From: Pyxidicoccus sp. MSG2
GTDB lineage: Bacteria > Myxococcota > Myxococcia > Myxococcales > Myxococcaceae
Direction of reading: 5' to 3'
DNA: 64,000 bases
Assembly (NCBI RefSeq): GCF_026626705.1
Contig: NZ_JAPNKC010000001.1
Location: 806,001 to 870,000, forward strand
Part shown: piece after piece, positions 1-7,940 of the stretch
Position numbering within the stretch: position 1 is the stretch's first letter
How the letters are laid out: every line of letters starts with the position of its first letter
Made by a program: the position numbers and the translations under genes
Notes under the pieces: model-generated
What the model was told of the DNA's origin: nothing
The model's input: the letters and a program-made list of their open reading frames with translations, nothing else
Database searches by the model: none

Positions 1-351
1 ACGTCCAACAACGCCCGCGAGCTGTCGGACGCGCTCAAGCGCCGCTGCCTGCACCTGCACATCGACTTCCCGGACCGCGAGCGCGAGCTGCGCATCGTCA
101 GGTCGCGCCTGCCCGGCGTCCCGCAGGTGCTGGCAGAACAGGTGGTGGAAGCCGTCGCCGCCATCCGCACGCTGGACTTGAAGAAGGCGCCCTCCATCAG
201 CGAGACGCTGGACTGGGCGCAGAGCCTGGCCCTGCTCAACGCGGAGCAGCTCACCTCGGACCTGGTGGCCTCCACGCTCAACCTCGTCCTCAAGTACGAG
301 GGCGACATCGAGAAGGCCAAAGCCAACCTCCCGCAGATTGCCCAGGCCTGA
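1..351 (+). CDS. MoxR-type AAA+ ATPase, C-terminal fragment
   Basis: The frame is open from the first base and ends in TGA, giving 116 residues that lack the N-terminal Walker motifs, which lie outside the window. It opens with the sensor-1/arginine-finger stretch typical of MoxR AAA+ ATPases (TSNNARELSDALKRRC), followed by the beta strand HLHIDFPD and the helical lid. MoxR ATPases act as chaperones that help insert cofactors or assemble protein complexes, often with VWA-domain partners. The next gene starts 21 bp downstream on the same strand, so the two are probably co-transcribed. The partner protein cannot be told from this fragment. Confidence 0.85.
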   Translation, partial: TSNNARELSDALKRRCLHLHIDFPDRERELRIVRSRLPGVPQVLAEQVVEAVAAIRTLDLKKAPSISETLDWAQSLALLNAEQLTSDLVASTLNLVLKYEGDIEKAKANLPQIAQA

Positions 352-372
352 GGCACCCGGGACGCCCCGCCC

Positions 373-1788
373 GTGCTGCTGAAGGAACGCTTCCAGATCA
401 ATCGGCCGCTCGAGGAGCTGGAGCTCAACCTCGTGCGCGCCACCATGGCCTCCCCGCACCTGCTGGACGCGCGTGAGGAGGCCATCCTGCGCACCGCGCT
501 GTCGCTGGCACGCCTCTACAAGGTGCAGCACGGCGGGCTGGACGTCGGCGTGGGCGCGCTGCTCACCCCTTTTCGCGAAGAGGTGGAGCGGCGCCTGACG
601 CCCGTGCTCGGTGGCCCGCGCCCGCCCACGCGCGACAGGCTGGTGCCCCACGTGCGTGACTTGCGCGAGCACGCCGCGCGGGCCCGGGACGCGGTGGCGC
701 AGCGGCTGCGCGAGCGGGTGCCGGTGGAGGCGCTGGACCGGGAAATCCGCCACAAGGAACTGGTGCTGGTGGCGGGCGGCGGCGGAGGCACCGCGTTCGT
801 CTACCTGGGCGTCATGAGCCTTCTGGACGAGCACGGCCTGGAGCCGAAGCTGATTGCCGGTGCGTCCATGGGGGCCATCCTCGCCATCATGCGCGCGCGC
901 ATGGCGCGCTTCGACCCCACGGAGATGATCAACATCGTCCGGGGACTGTCGTTCCGGAAGCTCTTCCGCTTCATCTCCACGGAGAGCCGCTACGGGCTGC
1001 CCGCCGCGCTGCGGTTGTTCCTGCGCGCGGGGCTGGGGCGCTTCTTCGGCGCGGGCCCCGAGGGCAGTGGCCTGCGGCTCAAGGACCTTCCCATCCCCAC
1101 GCTCATCTCCGTGGGTGGCATCCGCCGCGGCATGCTGCCCCGCCCGCTGGAGTACTACGAGCGCCTGCTGGGCACGAGCCCGCTGGGCCTGCTCAACCCC
1201 GCGGGCGTGGCCCGGCGCATCCAGGCGGCCATGGGCGCCATGGCGGAGCTGTTCACCCGCCCGGAAATCACCGTCCGCCTCCACCTGGGCGCGGACGACG
1301 CCACCGCCGACTTCGACGCGCTGGACGCCGCGGGCTTCTCCTCCGCCCTGCCCGGCGTCATCCACTACGACGTGCTGCGCGAGGACCCGCGCATGCACGG
1401 CCTGCTGGACGGGCTGCTGGCGCAACACGGCGTGGCGCGCCTCATCGACGGAGGGCTGGTGGACAACCTGCCCGCGAAGGCCGCGTGGAAGGCCGTGGCG
1501 CGCGGGCGCATCGGCACTCGCAACACGCTCATCCTCGGGCTGGACGGCTTCGCGCCCCGGCTGGCCACGCCCTTCTGGCTGCCCCTGCAGCGGCTGGCCG
1601 CGATGACCGTGACCCCCAACCTGCCCTACGCACACCACATCAAGCGGTTCTCCCGCACGCTGTCGCCGCTGGAAGTCGTGCCCAACGTGGAGCTGGCCTC
1701 GAAGGCCCTGCACCTGGGCCGCAAGGCGCTGGCCGAGGACATGCCCTTCCTGCGCCGCATGCTCACCCCGCTGCCCCCCGTGTTGTGA
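373..1788 (+). CDS. patatin-like phospholipase family protein
   Basis: A 471-residue protein starting with GTG, 21 bp after the MoxR stop. A glycine-rich oxyanion loop (AGGGGGTAFVYLG, about residues 134-146) is followed by the nucleophile elbow GASMG, with Ser165. The catalytic Asp lies in the late DGG motif at Asp359 (IDGGLVDNLPA). This is the Ser-Asp dyad of patatin lipases, which cleave acyl chains from phospholipids. About 130 helical residues precede the catalytic domain. No signal peptide is seen, so a cytoplasmic or membrane-surface enzyme is likely. The substrate is not known. Confidence 0.88.
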   Translation: MLLKERFQINRPLEELELNLVRATMASPHLLDAREEAILRTALSLARLYKVQHGGLDVGVGALLTPFREEVERRLTPVLGGPRPPTRDRLVPHVRDLREHAARARDAVAQRLRERVPVEALDREIRHKELVLVAGGGGGTAFVYLGVMSLLDEHGLEPKLIAGASMGAILAIMRARMARFDPTEMINIVRGLSFRKLFRFISTESRYGLPAALRLFLRAGLGRFFGAGPEGSGLRLKDLPIPTLISVGGIRRGMLPRPLEYYERLLGTSPLGLLNPAGVARRIQAAMGAMAELFTRPEITVRLHLGADDATADFDALDAAGFSSALPGVIHYDVLREDPRMHGLLDGLLAQHGVARLIDGGLVDNLPAKAAWKAVARGRIGTRNTLILGLDGFAPRLATPFWLPLQRLAAMTVTPNLPYAHHIKRFSRTLSPLEVVPNVELASKALHLGRKALAEDMPFLRRMLTPLPPVL

Positions 1789-1889
1789 CGCAGCGCGAAT
1801 CCGTTTTCGTGCTTTGACCTCATAGGGCCGGGCTGGCATGAAGGTCCGGGCAGTCCCATCTTGAAGTCCCCCGCGGAAGGAACCTTCGA

Positions 1890-2837
1890 ATGAGCTCGAC
1901 CTCGAGTAGCACGTTGCGCGCGGATCAGATCTGGCTCGATGGGAAGATGGTGAAGTGGGACGAGGGCCAGGTCCACGTGATGACGCACGCGCTCCACTAC
2001 GGGCTCGGCGTCTTCGAGGGCATCCGGGCGTACAAGACGCATGATGGCCGGCTGGCCGTGTTCCGGCTGCGCGAGCACATCCGCCGCCTGCTCGACTCCG
2101 CCCACATCATCCAGCTGAAGATGCCCTACTCCGAGGACGAGCTGGTCGAGGCGTGCCTGGAGCTGCTGCGCCGCCAGAAGACGCTGTTCGCCAACGGCGC
2201 CTACCTGCGCCCGGTGGCCTTCATGGGCGACGGCGCCATGGGCCTGGGCGCCGTGAATCCCACCCGCGTGTCCGTCACCGCCTGGGACTGGGGCGCGTAC
2301 CTGGGCGACAAGGGCATGAAGGAGGGCATCCGCGCCAAGGTCAGCTCGTTCACGCGCATGCACGTCAACGTCAACATGGTCCGCGGCAAGATTACGGGCC
2401 AGTACGTCAACTCCATCCTCGCCAAGCGCGAGGCCGTCAACGCGGGCTACGACGAGGCCATCCTCCTGGACATCAGCGGCTTCGTGGCCGAGGCGTCCGG
2501 CGAGAACATCTTCATGGTGAACAAGAAGGGCATCATCAAGACGCCCCCCCTGTCCTCACCCATCCTGGACGGCATCACCCGCGACACGGTGCTCCAGTTG
2601 CTGCGCGACAGCGGCCGCCCGGTGGAGGAGGTGACGTTCACCCGTGACGCCCTCTACATCGGCAATGAGATCTTCTTCACCGGCACCGCCGCCGAAATCA
2701 CCCCGGTGCGCGAGGTGGACAACCGCACCGTGGGCACCGGCCAGGTCGGCCCCATCAGCAAGTTCGTGCAGGAGACCTACTTCCGCACCGTGCGCGGCCA
2801 GGAGCCCCGCTACGCGGAGTGGCTCACCTACGTCTGA
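1890..2837 (+). CDS. ilvE: branched-chain amino acid aminotransferase
   Basis: A 315-residue class IV PLP aminotransferase that interconverts Leu/Ile/Val and their 2-keto acids with glutamate/2-oxoglutarate. The N-terminus (IWLDGKMVKWDEGQVHVMTH, then LHYGLGVFEGIRAY) is diagnostic of IlvE. The Schiff-base lysine is Lys167 in RGKITGQYVNS, followed by the conserved GYDEAILLD and the EASGENIF motif. The length is normal for the family. The start follows a purine-rich GGAAGGAA stretch. About 100 bp of non-coding DNA precedes it, so it is probably transcribed on its own. Confidence 0.96.
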   Translation: MSSTSSSTLRADQIWLDGKMVKWDEGQVHVMTHALHYGLGVFEGIRAYKTHDGRLAVFRLREHIRRLLDSAHIIQLKMPYSEDELVEACLELLRRQKTLFANGAYLRPVAFMGDGAMGLGAVNPTRVSVTAWDWGAYLGDKGMKEGIRAKVSSFTRMHVNVNMVRGKITGQYVNSILAKREAVNAGYDEAILLDISGFVAEASGENIFMVNKKGIIKTPPLSSPILDGITRDTVLQLLRDSGRPVEEVTFTRDALYIGNEIFFTGTAAEITPVREVDNRTVGTGQVGPISKFVQETYFRTVRGQEPRYAEWLTYV

Positions 2838-2849
2838 GCGACGCTGCCC

Positions 2850-2876
2850 GCCCCTCTTCCCACCCTGGGGAGGGGG
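2850..2876 (+). terminator. GC-rich hairpin after ilvE
   Basis: CCCCTC (2851-2856) pairs with GAGGGG (2870-2875), extended inward by TCCC/GGG. It lies just after the ilvE stop codon. No T-run follows, so it is either a weak intrinsic terminator or an RNA-stabilising stem. Confidence 0.4.
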
Positions 2877-2956
2877 GCCGGCCAGGCGCTCGGGACTACC
2901 TGCAATCGAATGTCGGCTGCCCCGTCGTGCGGCGAATGGGCTAGAACGGGGGGTCG

Positions 2957-4294
2957 ATGGCTCCCGCTGGCTACGCGTACGACGACAATCCGTTCAAGCT
3001 CGAGAACCCGTCCATCCTCGACATCGCTCCGGCCGAGCCGAAGTCGGTGGAGGAGACGGGGCTCAAGATGGGCCTGCTGGCCGACATCGCCCTGAAGTTC
3101 CTGTACTACGCGGGCACCGGCACGGGCATGGCCATCGCCGAGGAGATGCGCCTGCCATGGCCGGGCGTCATCGAGCACGTGGTGGACTTCCTCACCACCG
3201 AGAAGCTGGTGGACCTGCGCGGCGGCAAGGGCTTCGGCCGCGCCTCCGTGGAGTTCATCCTCACGGAGAAGGGCCGCGAGTACGCGCGCGACGCGCTCAC
3301 CCGCACCACCTACGTCGGCCCCGCGCCCGTCCCCATCGAGCAGTACAACGCCCTCATCACCAGCCAGACGGAGGAGACGCCCGTCGTCAGCCAGGAGGAA
3401 CTGGTGATGGCGCTCAGCCACCTCACCGTCCCCGCCGAGCTGATGGACAAGCTGGGCCCCGCGGTGAACTCGGGCCGCTCGCTGTTCCTCTACGGCCCGC
3501 CCGGCAACGGCAAGACGAGCCTCGCCGAGGCCGTCTCCCACATGTTCGGCGGCGAGGTGTACGTCCCGCACTGCCTCGAAATCGGCAATCAGATCATCCA
3601 GGTCCATGACCGGCTCATCCACACGCCGGTGTCCCTGGAGAATGGCGGCGACACGTCCGGCCGCCGGCAGACCTTCGAAATGGACAACCGCTGGATGCTC
3701 TGCCGCCGGCCCGCCGTCGTCGTGGGCGGCGAGCTGACGCTGGAGACGCTGGACCTCATCTACTCGGAGAGCACCCGCTTCTACGAGGCGCCGTTCCAGG
3801 TGAAGGCCAACGGCGGCATGCTCCTCATCGACGACTTCGGCCGCCAGAAGGTCCACCCCACGGACCTGCTCAACCGCTGGATCGTCCCCCTGGAGAAGCG
3901 GGTGGACTTCCTCACCCTCCACACGGGCAAGAAGTTCGAGATTCCCTTCGACCAGCTCCTCGTCTTCTCCACCAACCTGGACCCCAAGGAGCTGGTGGAC
4001 GAGGCCTTCCTCCGCCGCATCAAGTACAAAATCGAGGTCGGAAACCCCGACGAGGAGTCATACCGGGAGATCTTCCGCCGCGTCTGCGAGGCGGCGGGCA
4101 TCCCCTACGTGGAGCAGGCGGTCACCTACCTCGTCGAGCACTACTACAAGCCCCGCAGCATGGACCTGCGCGCCTGCCACCCTCGGGACCTGGTCTCCCT
4201 CATCAAGGACGCCGCCCGCTACCGGCAGATACCGCCAGCGCTCTCCAAGGACCTGCTCGACCAGGCGTGCGAGGTCTTCCTCGTCAATCTGTGA
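2957..4294 (+). CDS. AAA ATPase with N-terminal winged-helix-like region
   Basis: A 445-residue protein. Residues about 35-115 look like a winged-helix/effector module (AEEMRLPWPGVIEHVVDFL, then a wing with GGKGFGRASVEFILTEKG). The C-terminal half is a P-loop AAA module: Walker A GPPGNGKT at 180-187, Walker B LLIDD with Asp292/Asp293, sensor-1 FSTN, and FLRRIKYKIEV with candidate arginine fingers. The motor is intact. No target is visible. The degenerate Fic gene begins 116 bp downstream but has its own probable promoter, so a shared role is only suggested. Confidence 0.8.
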   Translation: MAPAGYAYDDNPFKLENPSILDIAPAEPKSVEETGLKMGLLADIALKFLYYAGTGTGMAIAEEMRLPWPGVIEHVVDFLTTEKLVDLRGGKGFGRASVEFILTEKGREYARDALTRTTYVGPAPVPIEQYNALITSQTEETPVVSQEELVMALSHLTVPAELMDKLGPAVNSGRSLFLYGPPGNGKTSLAEAVSHMFGGEVYVPHCLEIGNQIIQVHDRLIHTPVSLENGGDTSGRRQTFEMDNRWMLCRRPAVVVGGELTLETLDLIYSESTRFYEAPFQVKANGGMLLIDDFGRQKVHPTDLLNRWIVPLEKRVDFLTLHTGKKFEIPFDQLLVFSTNLDPKELVDEAFLRRIKYKIEVGNPDEESYREIFRRVCEAAGIPYVEQAVTYLVEHYYKPRSMDLRACHPRDLVSLIKDAARYRQIPPALSKDLLDQACEVFLVNL

Positions 4295-4302
4295 TGATTT
4301 CG

Positions 4303-4335
4303 TTGTTCCAACCGCGCGGAATTTCTAGAATCCGC
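4303..4335 (+). promoter_or_regulatory. sigma70-like promoter and overlapping near-palindrome before the Fic-fold gene
   Basis: TTGTTC (4303-4308), a 17-bp spacer and TAGAAT (4326-4331) form a plausible housekeeping promoter just after the ATPase stop. The -10 lies inside a 20-bp near-palindrome (4316-4335; arms GCGGAAT and AATCCGC with one mismatch), which could be an operator. Confidence 0.4.
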
Positions 4336-4410
4336 ACGCCGTTGTACAGCTCGGCCGCATGCTTCGGATGCCGCCCGCGGCGGACCCGCAGCGAGAAGGA
4401 GCCGTAGTCC

Positions 4411-5253
4411 GTGAAGGAACGCTACCAGGACATCGACGAGAAGAACGAGGCGCTGCGCGAGTACCTCGATATCTACAAGGAAAAGCAGCCGGCGCGCGAG
4501 TTCCTCGACAGGCTCGAGATGTCGTGGATCTACCACGACGCGGCTCTGGAGGGCGTCGTCTACACCCACCAGGAGCTGATGGCCGCGCTCTTCCCCGGCC
4601 GTACCAACGCGGAAGCGTCCATGATTCCGGTGGTCCTCGAGATCCGGAACCACAAGGCCGTCTGCGACTACATCCGTGAGGAGGCGGCGGGCGCCAAGAA
4701 GCAGGCGCAAATCACGCTCACCACCATCAAGCGGATGCACGACCTGTTCCTGGGCAACACGCCCGAGGCACAGACGGAGCGCGCCCGGATGGAGCGGCGC
4801 GAGCGCACGGAGAAGGAACTGGCGAAGGAGCGAGACCGCTCCGGGCTGCGCAAGGACATGCCGCTGCACCGCACGTACTTCCACGACATCTCCCAGCCCG
4901 CCAAGATTCAGGGCGAGCTGGAGAAGCTGGTGGACTACACGGCGAGCGCGGAGTTCCGCGAATTCCACCCCATCAAGCAGGCCGCCACCGTGCAGCACCG
5001 GTTCCTGCAGATCTTCCCCTTCACCGAGCACAGCGGGAAGGTGGGGCGCATGTGCAGCAACCTCATCCTCGTGCGCAATGGCTACATGCCGGCCATCATC
5101 CACTCCATCGACCGGCAGCGGTACTACGAGTCCTTCCGGGGACCCGTGGCCGCGTTCCGCACGGTGTTGATGGACGCCATGGAGAACTCGCTCGACAACG
5201 GCGTGAAGTTCTTCAAGGACCTCGCCCGCAAGTACAAGGCCATCAACAGCTAG
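4411..5253 (+). CDS. Fic-fold protein with degenerate catalytic signature
   Basis: A 280-residue protein with a GTG start. Active Fic enzymes transfer AMP or another phosphate-containing group using the loop HPFx(D/E)GNGRxxR. Here the loop is FPFTEHSGKVGR at residues 202-213: the catalytic His is Phe202, Asn is Ser208 and the first Arg is Lys210, while PF, Glu206, Gly209 and the last Arg213 remain. The helix before it (HPIKQAATVQHRFLQI) and after it (MCSNLILVRNGY) fit the Fic core. An N-terminal HDAALEG (42-48) resembles the class II inhibitory helix ([S/T]xxxEG) without the Ser. Residues 90-150 are a charged helix, probably coiled coil. It is likely catalytically dead or altered, perhaps a binding or scaffold protein. 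Confidence 0.75.
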   Translation: MKERYQDIDEKNEALREYLDIYKEKQPAREFLDRLEMSWIYHDAALEGVVYTHQELMAALFPGRTNAEASMIPVVLEIRNHKAVCDYIREEAAGAKKQAQITLTTIKRMHDLFLGNTPEAQTERARMERRERTEKELAKERDRSGLRKDMPLHRTYFHDISQPAKIQGELEKLVDYTASAEFREFHPIKQAATVQHRFLQIFPFTEHSGKVGRMCSNLILVRNGYMPAIIHSIDRQRYYESFRGPVAAFRTVLMDAMENSLDNGVKFFKDLARKYKAINS

Positions 5254-5284
5254 CGCCTTGCCATCCGGCCGCAGTGCTCTCCGT

Positions 5285-5634
5285 GCGCAGGTGCGCCGGG
5301 AGCCGCGGCTCGGGGGCCCGGGCACCTGCCACCTGTTCGCCACAGGTCACGAATTGTCCACCGTACTCGGGTACGAGTCCGTCATGGATGGGTGCGACCG
5401 CCTGGTGGGCCTGTCCCGGGTGCGCTGTTTCCCCCTGAACGACTGCAAAAACCCCTGGGATGTCGCGTGGATCGCCACGCTGAGCCCGCCAGGGGGGCGA
5501 TCGGGCTCACGGCCTTCCGCCGCCTCGTGAAGGACGCGCGCGTCGTCGACACCATTGGTGTGCTGGAGACACCGTTTCCAGAACGTTATGGGGAGAACAT
5601 CCGGCTTCTCGAATCCCTCGGCCGGAGGAAGTAA
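5285..5634 (+). pseudogene. nfo: endonuclease IV (nfo) remnant, 5'-truncated and frameshifted
   Basis: Two reading frames together give the C-terminal half of endonuclease IV, the zinc enzyme that cuts DNA at abasic sites. The first frame reads GTCHLFATGHELS and GLSRVRCFPLNDCKN, matching DTCHLFAAGYD and RCFHLNDSK of the family. At about 5449-5452 one base appears deleted, and the other forward frame continues with KPLGCRVDRH, then GLTAFRRLV and VLETPFPERYGENIRLLES. Metal ligands have decayed: the Asp of DTCH is Gly and the His of HLND is Pro, whereas DRH and the Glu of LETP survive. The N-terminal half is absent upstream, where the Fic-fold gene lies. It is not expected to be functional. Confidence 0.8.
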
Positions 5635-5646
5635 AGAAGAGCACCC

Positions 5647-6792
5647 ATGCCTGTGACCCACTCCTTCAACAGCCGCCGCGGTAACGGAGCCCCCGGGGTC
5701 GTCCCCGGTGGCCCCCCGGGAGGCGAGCTGTCGGAGCCTCCGCCACCACGACTCGCCACGTTGCCCGCGCGCGACAAGCTGGAGCGGCTCCTCCGTGTGG
5801 CGAAGGGCCACAAGAAGGCCCTCATCCTCACTCACGACAATCCGGATCCGGACTCCATGGCGGCGGCGGTGGCGCTCGCCCAGTTGCTGGAGCGCAGGGC
5901 GAACATGGAGGCCCACGTCGGCTACGGCGGCATCATCGGCCGGGCGGAGAACATCGCCTTCGTGAAGGTGCTGCGCCTGCCGATTTCGCACGTGTCGCAG
6001 ATTGACTTCGACGACTACGACCTCTTCGGCCTCGTGGACACGCAGCCCAAGGTGGGCAACCACTCGCTGCCGGCGAAGCTGGAAGCGCACATCGTCGTGG
6101 ACCACCACCCGCTGCGCGAGGAGAGCCTGCAGTCGCCCTTCGCCGACGTGGGCGGTGACTTCGGCGCCACGTCCACCATGCTGGTGGAGTACCTGCGCGC
6201 GGCGCGGCTGGAGCCCTCCGAGGAGGTGGCCACCGCCCTCTTCTACGGCCTCAAGGCGGACACGCGAGACCTGGGCCGCGAGACGACGCAGACGGACGTG
6301 GACAGCTACCTGTGGCTGTTCCCGCGCATGGACAAGTCGATGCTCGCGCAGATCGAGCACCCGGAGCTGCCGGCGCGGTACTTCCAGCTGTACCACACGG
6401 CCTTCGAGCGGGCGAAGGTGTACGGCACCGCCATCATCACGGATTTGGAGGAGGTCTACTCCCCGGACATGGTGGCGGAAGTGGCGGAGAGGCTGATGTT
6501 CCTCGAGGGCACGAAGTGGTCGCTCGCCTTCGGCACCTACCGCAACCAGCTCTACATGAGCCTGCGGGTGAAGGACCGGCGGATGAACGCGGGCCGCCTC
6601 ATCCGCGAAATCTTCGAGGACTACGGCGGCTCCTCGGGAGGCCACGGCAGCATGGCGGGCGCGCGGCTGCCGCTGTCCGGCAAGGCGGCGCAGCGCAAGG
6701 CGCTCAAGCGCGAGCTGGTGAATCGCTTCAAGGAAGCCTTTGGCGTCGCGGGCGAGCGGCCCGTGTCGCTGCTGTGCGCGCAGGACACGTGA
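5647..6792 (+). CDS. DHH-family phosphoesterase (NrnA/RecJ-like)
   Basis: A 381-residue protein with a DHH domain (THDNPDPDS at 62-70; Asp152-His-His with VVDHHPL) and a C-terminal DHHA1 domain with the substrate loop GGHGSMAGARLPL. This arrangement is that of NrnA-type nano-RNases/pAp phosphatases and cyclic-dinucleotide phosphodiesterases, manganese enzymes of the cytoplasm. Which substrate is used cannot be read from sequence. The first 40 residues are Gly/Pro-rich and probably disordered. The stop overlaps the start of the cysteine desulfurase gene (GTGA), so the two are translationally coupled. Confidence 0.9.
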   Translation: MPVTHSFNSRRGNGAPGVVPGGPPGGELSEPPPPRLATLPARDKLERLLRVAKGHKKALILTHDNPDPDSMAAAVALAQLLERRANMEAHVGYGGIIGRAENIAFVKVLRLPISHVSQIDFDDYDLFGLVDTQPKVGNHSLPAKLEAHIVVDHHPLREESLQSPFADVGGDFGATSTMLVEYLRAARLEPSEEVATALFYGLKADTRDLGRETTQTDVDSYLWLFPRMDKSMLAQIEHPELPARYFQLYHTAFERAKVYGTAIITDLEEVYSPDMVAEVAERLMFLEGTKWSLAFGTYRNQLYMSLRVKDRRMNAGRLIREIFEDYGGSSGGHGSMAGARLPLSGKAAQRKALKRELVNRFKEAFGVAGERPVSLLCAQDT

Positions 6793-7934
6793 TCTACTGG
6801 GACTACAACGCCGCCGCTCCGGTGCGTCCGGAGGTGGCGGCGCTCCTGGCCCGCGCCTTCTCCCAGGGCGGCTTCGGCAACGCCTCCAGCGTGCACCAGG
6901 GCGGCCGCGACGCGCGCGCGAGGCTGGACGCCGCCCGCGCGAAGGTGGCCCGCGTGCTGGGCTGCGAGCCGAAGGAAATCACCTTCACCGGCTCCGGCAG
7001 CGAGGCGGACGCGCTGGCCCTCGTCGGCGCCTTCCACGCCAGGCCCGTGCCCGAGCGCCGCCGCGTGGTGACGTCCGCGGTGGAGCACCCCGCCCTGCTG
7101 GGCGCGGTGGCGCAACTGGAGCGCGAGGGCGCCAGCGTGGTGCGGCTGGCCCCCGGGCCGGATGGCCGCGTGCGCGCCGAAGACGTGCTGGCCGCGCTCA
7201 CGCCGGACACGGCCCTGTGCTCGCTGATGTGGGCCAACAACGAGACGGGCGTGGTACAGCCCGCGGCCGAAGTCGCACGCGCATGCCGGCAGCGAGGCGT
7301 GCTCTTCCACACGGACGCGGTGCAGGCGGCGGGCAAGGTGCCGCTGTCGCTGCGCGAGGTGGACGCGGACCTGCTCTCCCTGTCCGCGCACAAGTTCGGC
7401 GGCCCGCCGGGCGTGGGCGTGCTGGTGGTGCGCAAGGGCGTGGACGTGCGGGCGCTGACGCCGGGCCACCAGGAGGGCGGACGCCGCGGGGGGACGCAGA
7501 ACGTGCCCTACGCGGAGGCCCTCGCCCTGGCGCTGGAGCTGGCCGCCGGGGAGCTGTCGGAAGTCTCCGCGCGCGTGGGTGCGCTGCGCGACGCCTTCGA
7601 GCGCGAGGCCCTCGCGAGCCTCTCCGGCGTGGAGGTGAATGGCGCCGGGGCGCCGCGCGTGCCCAACACCAGCAACCTGCGCTTCGACGGCGTGGAGGGC
7701 GAGGCACTGCTCATGGCGTTGGACCTGGACGGCATCTGCGTGTCCACCGGCGCGGCCTGCGCGTCGGGGACGCTGACGCCTTCGCACGTGCTGCGGGCCA
7801 TGGGCCTGTCGGCGACCCAGGCGCGCGGCAGCCTGCGCTTCAGCCTGGGCCCGTCCACCTCCGAGGTGGAGGTGGAGCGGGTGATCCAGGCGCTCCGCCA
7901 GCACGTGCCGAAGGTGCGCGCGCTGGCGGGGTAG
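6789..7934 (+). CDS. cysteine desulfurase (NifS/IscS family)
   Basis: A 381-residue class V PLP enzyme. The GTG start sits in a GTGA overlap with the preceding stop and gives the family N-terminus MIYWDYNAAAPV. The PLP lysine is Lys202 (SAHKFGGP), the adjacent EGGRRGGTQN loop is conserved, and the sulfur-carrying Cys324 lies in STGAACASGT. It converts cysteine to alanine and passes sulfane sulfur to Fe-S scaffold or tRNA-thiolation proteins. No iscU, iscA or mnmA lies beside it, so it is not in a canonical isc/suf operon and the acceptor is unknown. Confidence 0.93.
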   Translation: MIYWDYNAAAPVRPEVAALLARAFSQGGFGNASSVHQGGRDARARLDAARAKVARVLGCEPKEITFTGSGSEADALALVGAFHARPVPERRRVVTSAVEHPALLGAVAQLEREGASVVRLAPGPDGRVRAEDVLAALTPDTALCSLMWANNETGVVQPAAEVARACRQRGVLFHTDAVQAAGKVPLSLREVDADLLSLSAHKFGGPPGVGVLVVRKGVDVRALTPGHQEGGRRGGTQNVPYAEALALALELAAGELSEVSARVGALRDAFEREALASLSGVEVNGAGAPRVPNTSNLRFDGVEGEALLMALDLDGICVSTGAACASGTLTPSHVLRAMGLSATQARGSLRFSLGPSTSEVEVERVIQALRQHVPKVRALAG

Positions 7935-7940
7935 CGGCCG

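Noticed and set aside
5258..5530. Possible small intact gene after the Fic-fold gene
   Set aside because: Its sequence is the out-of-frame front part of the nfo remnant and loses similarity right after the deletion point.
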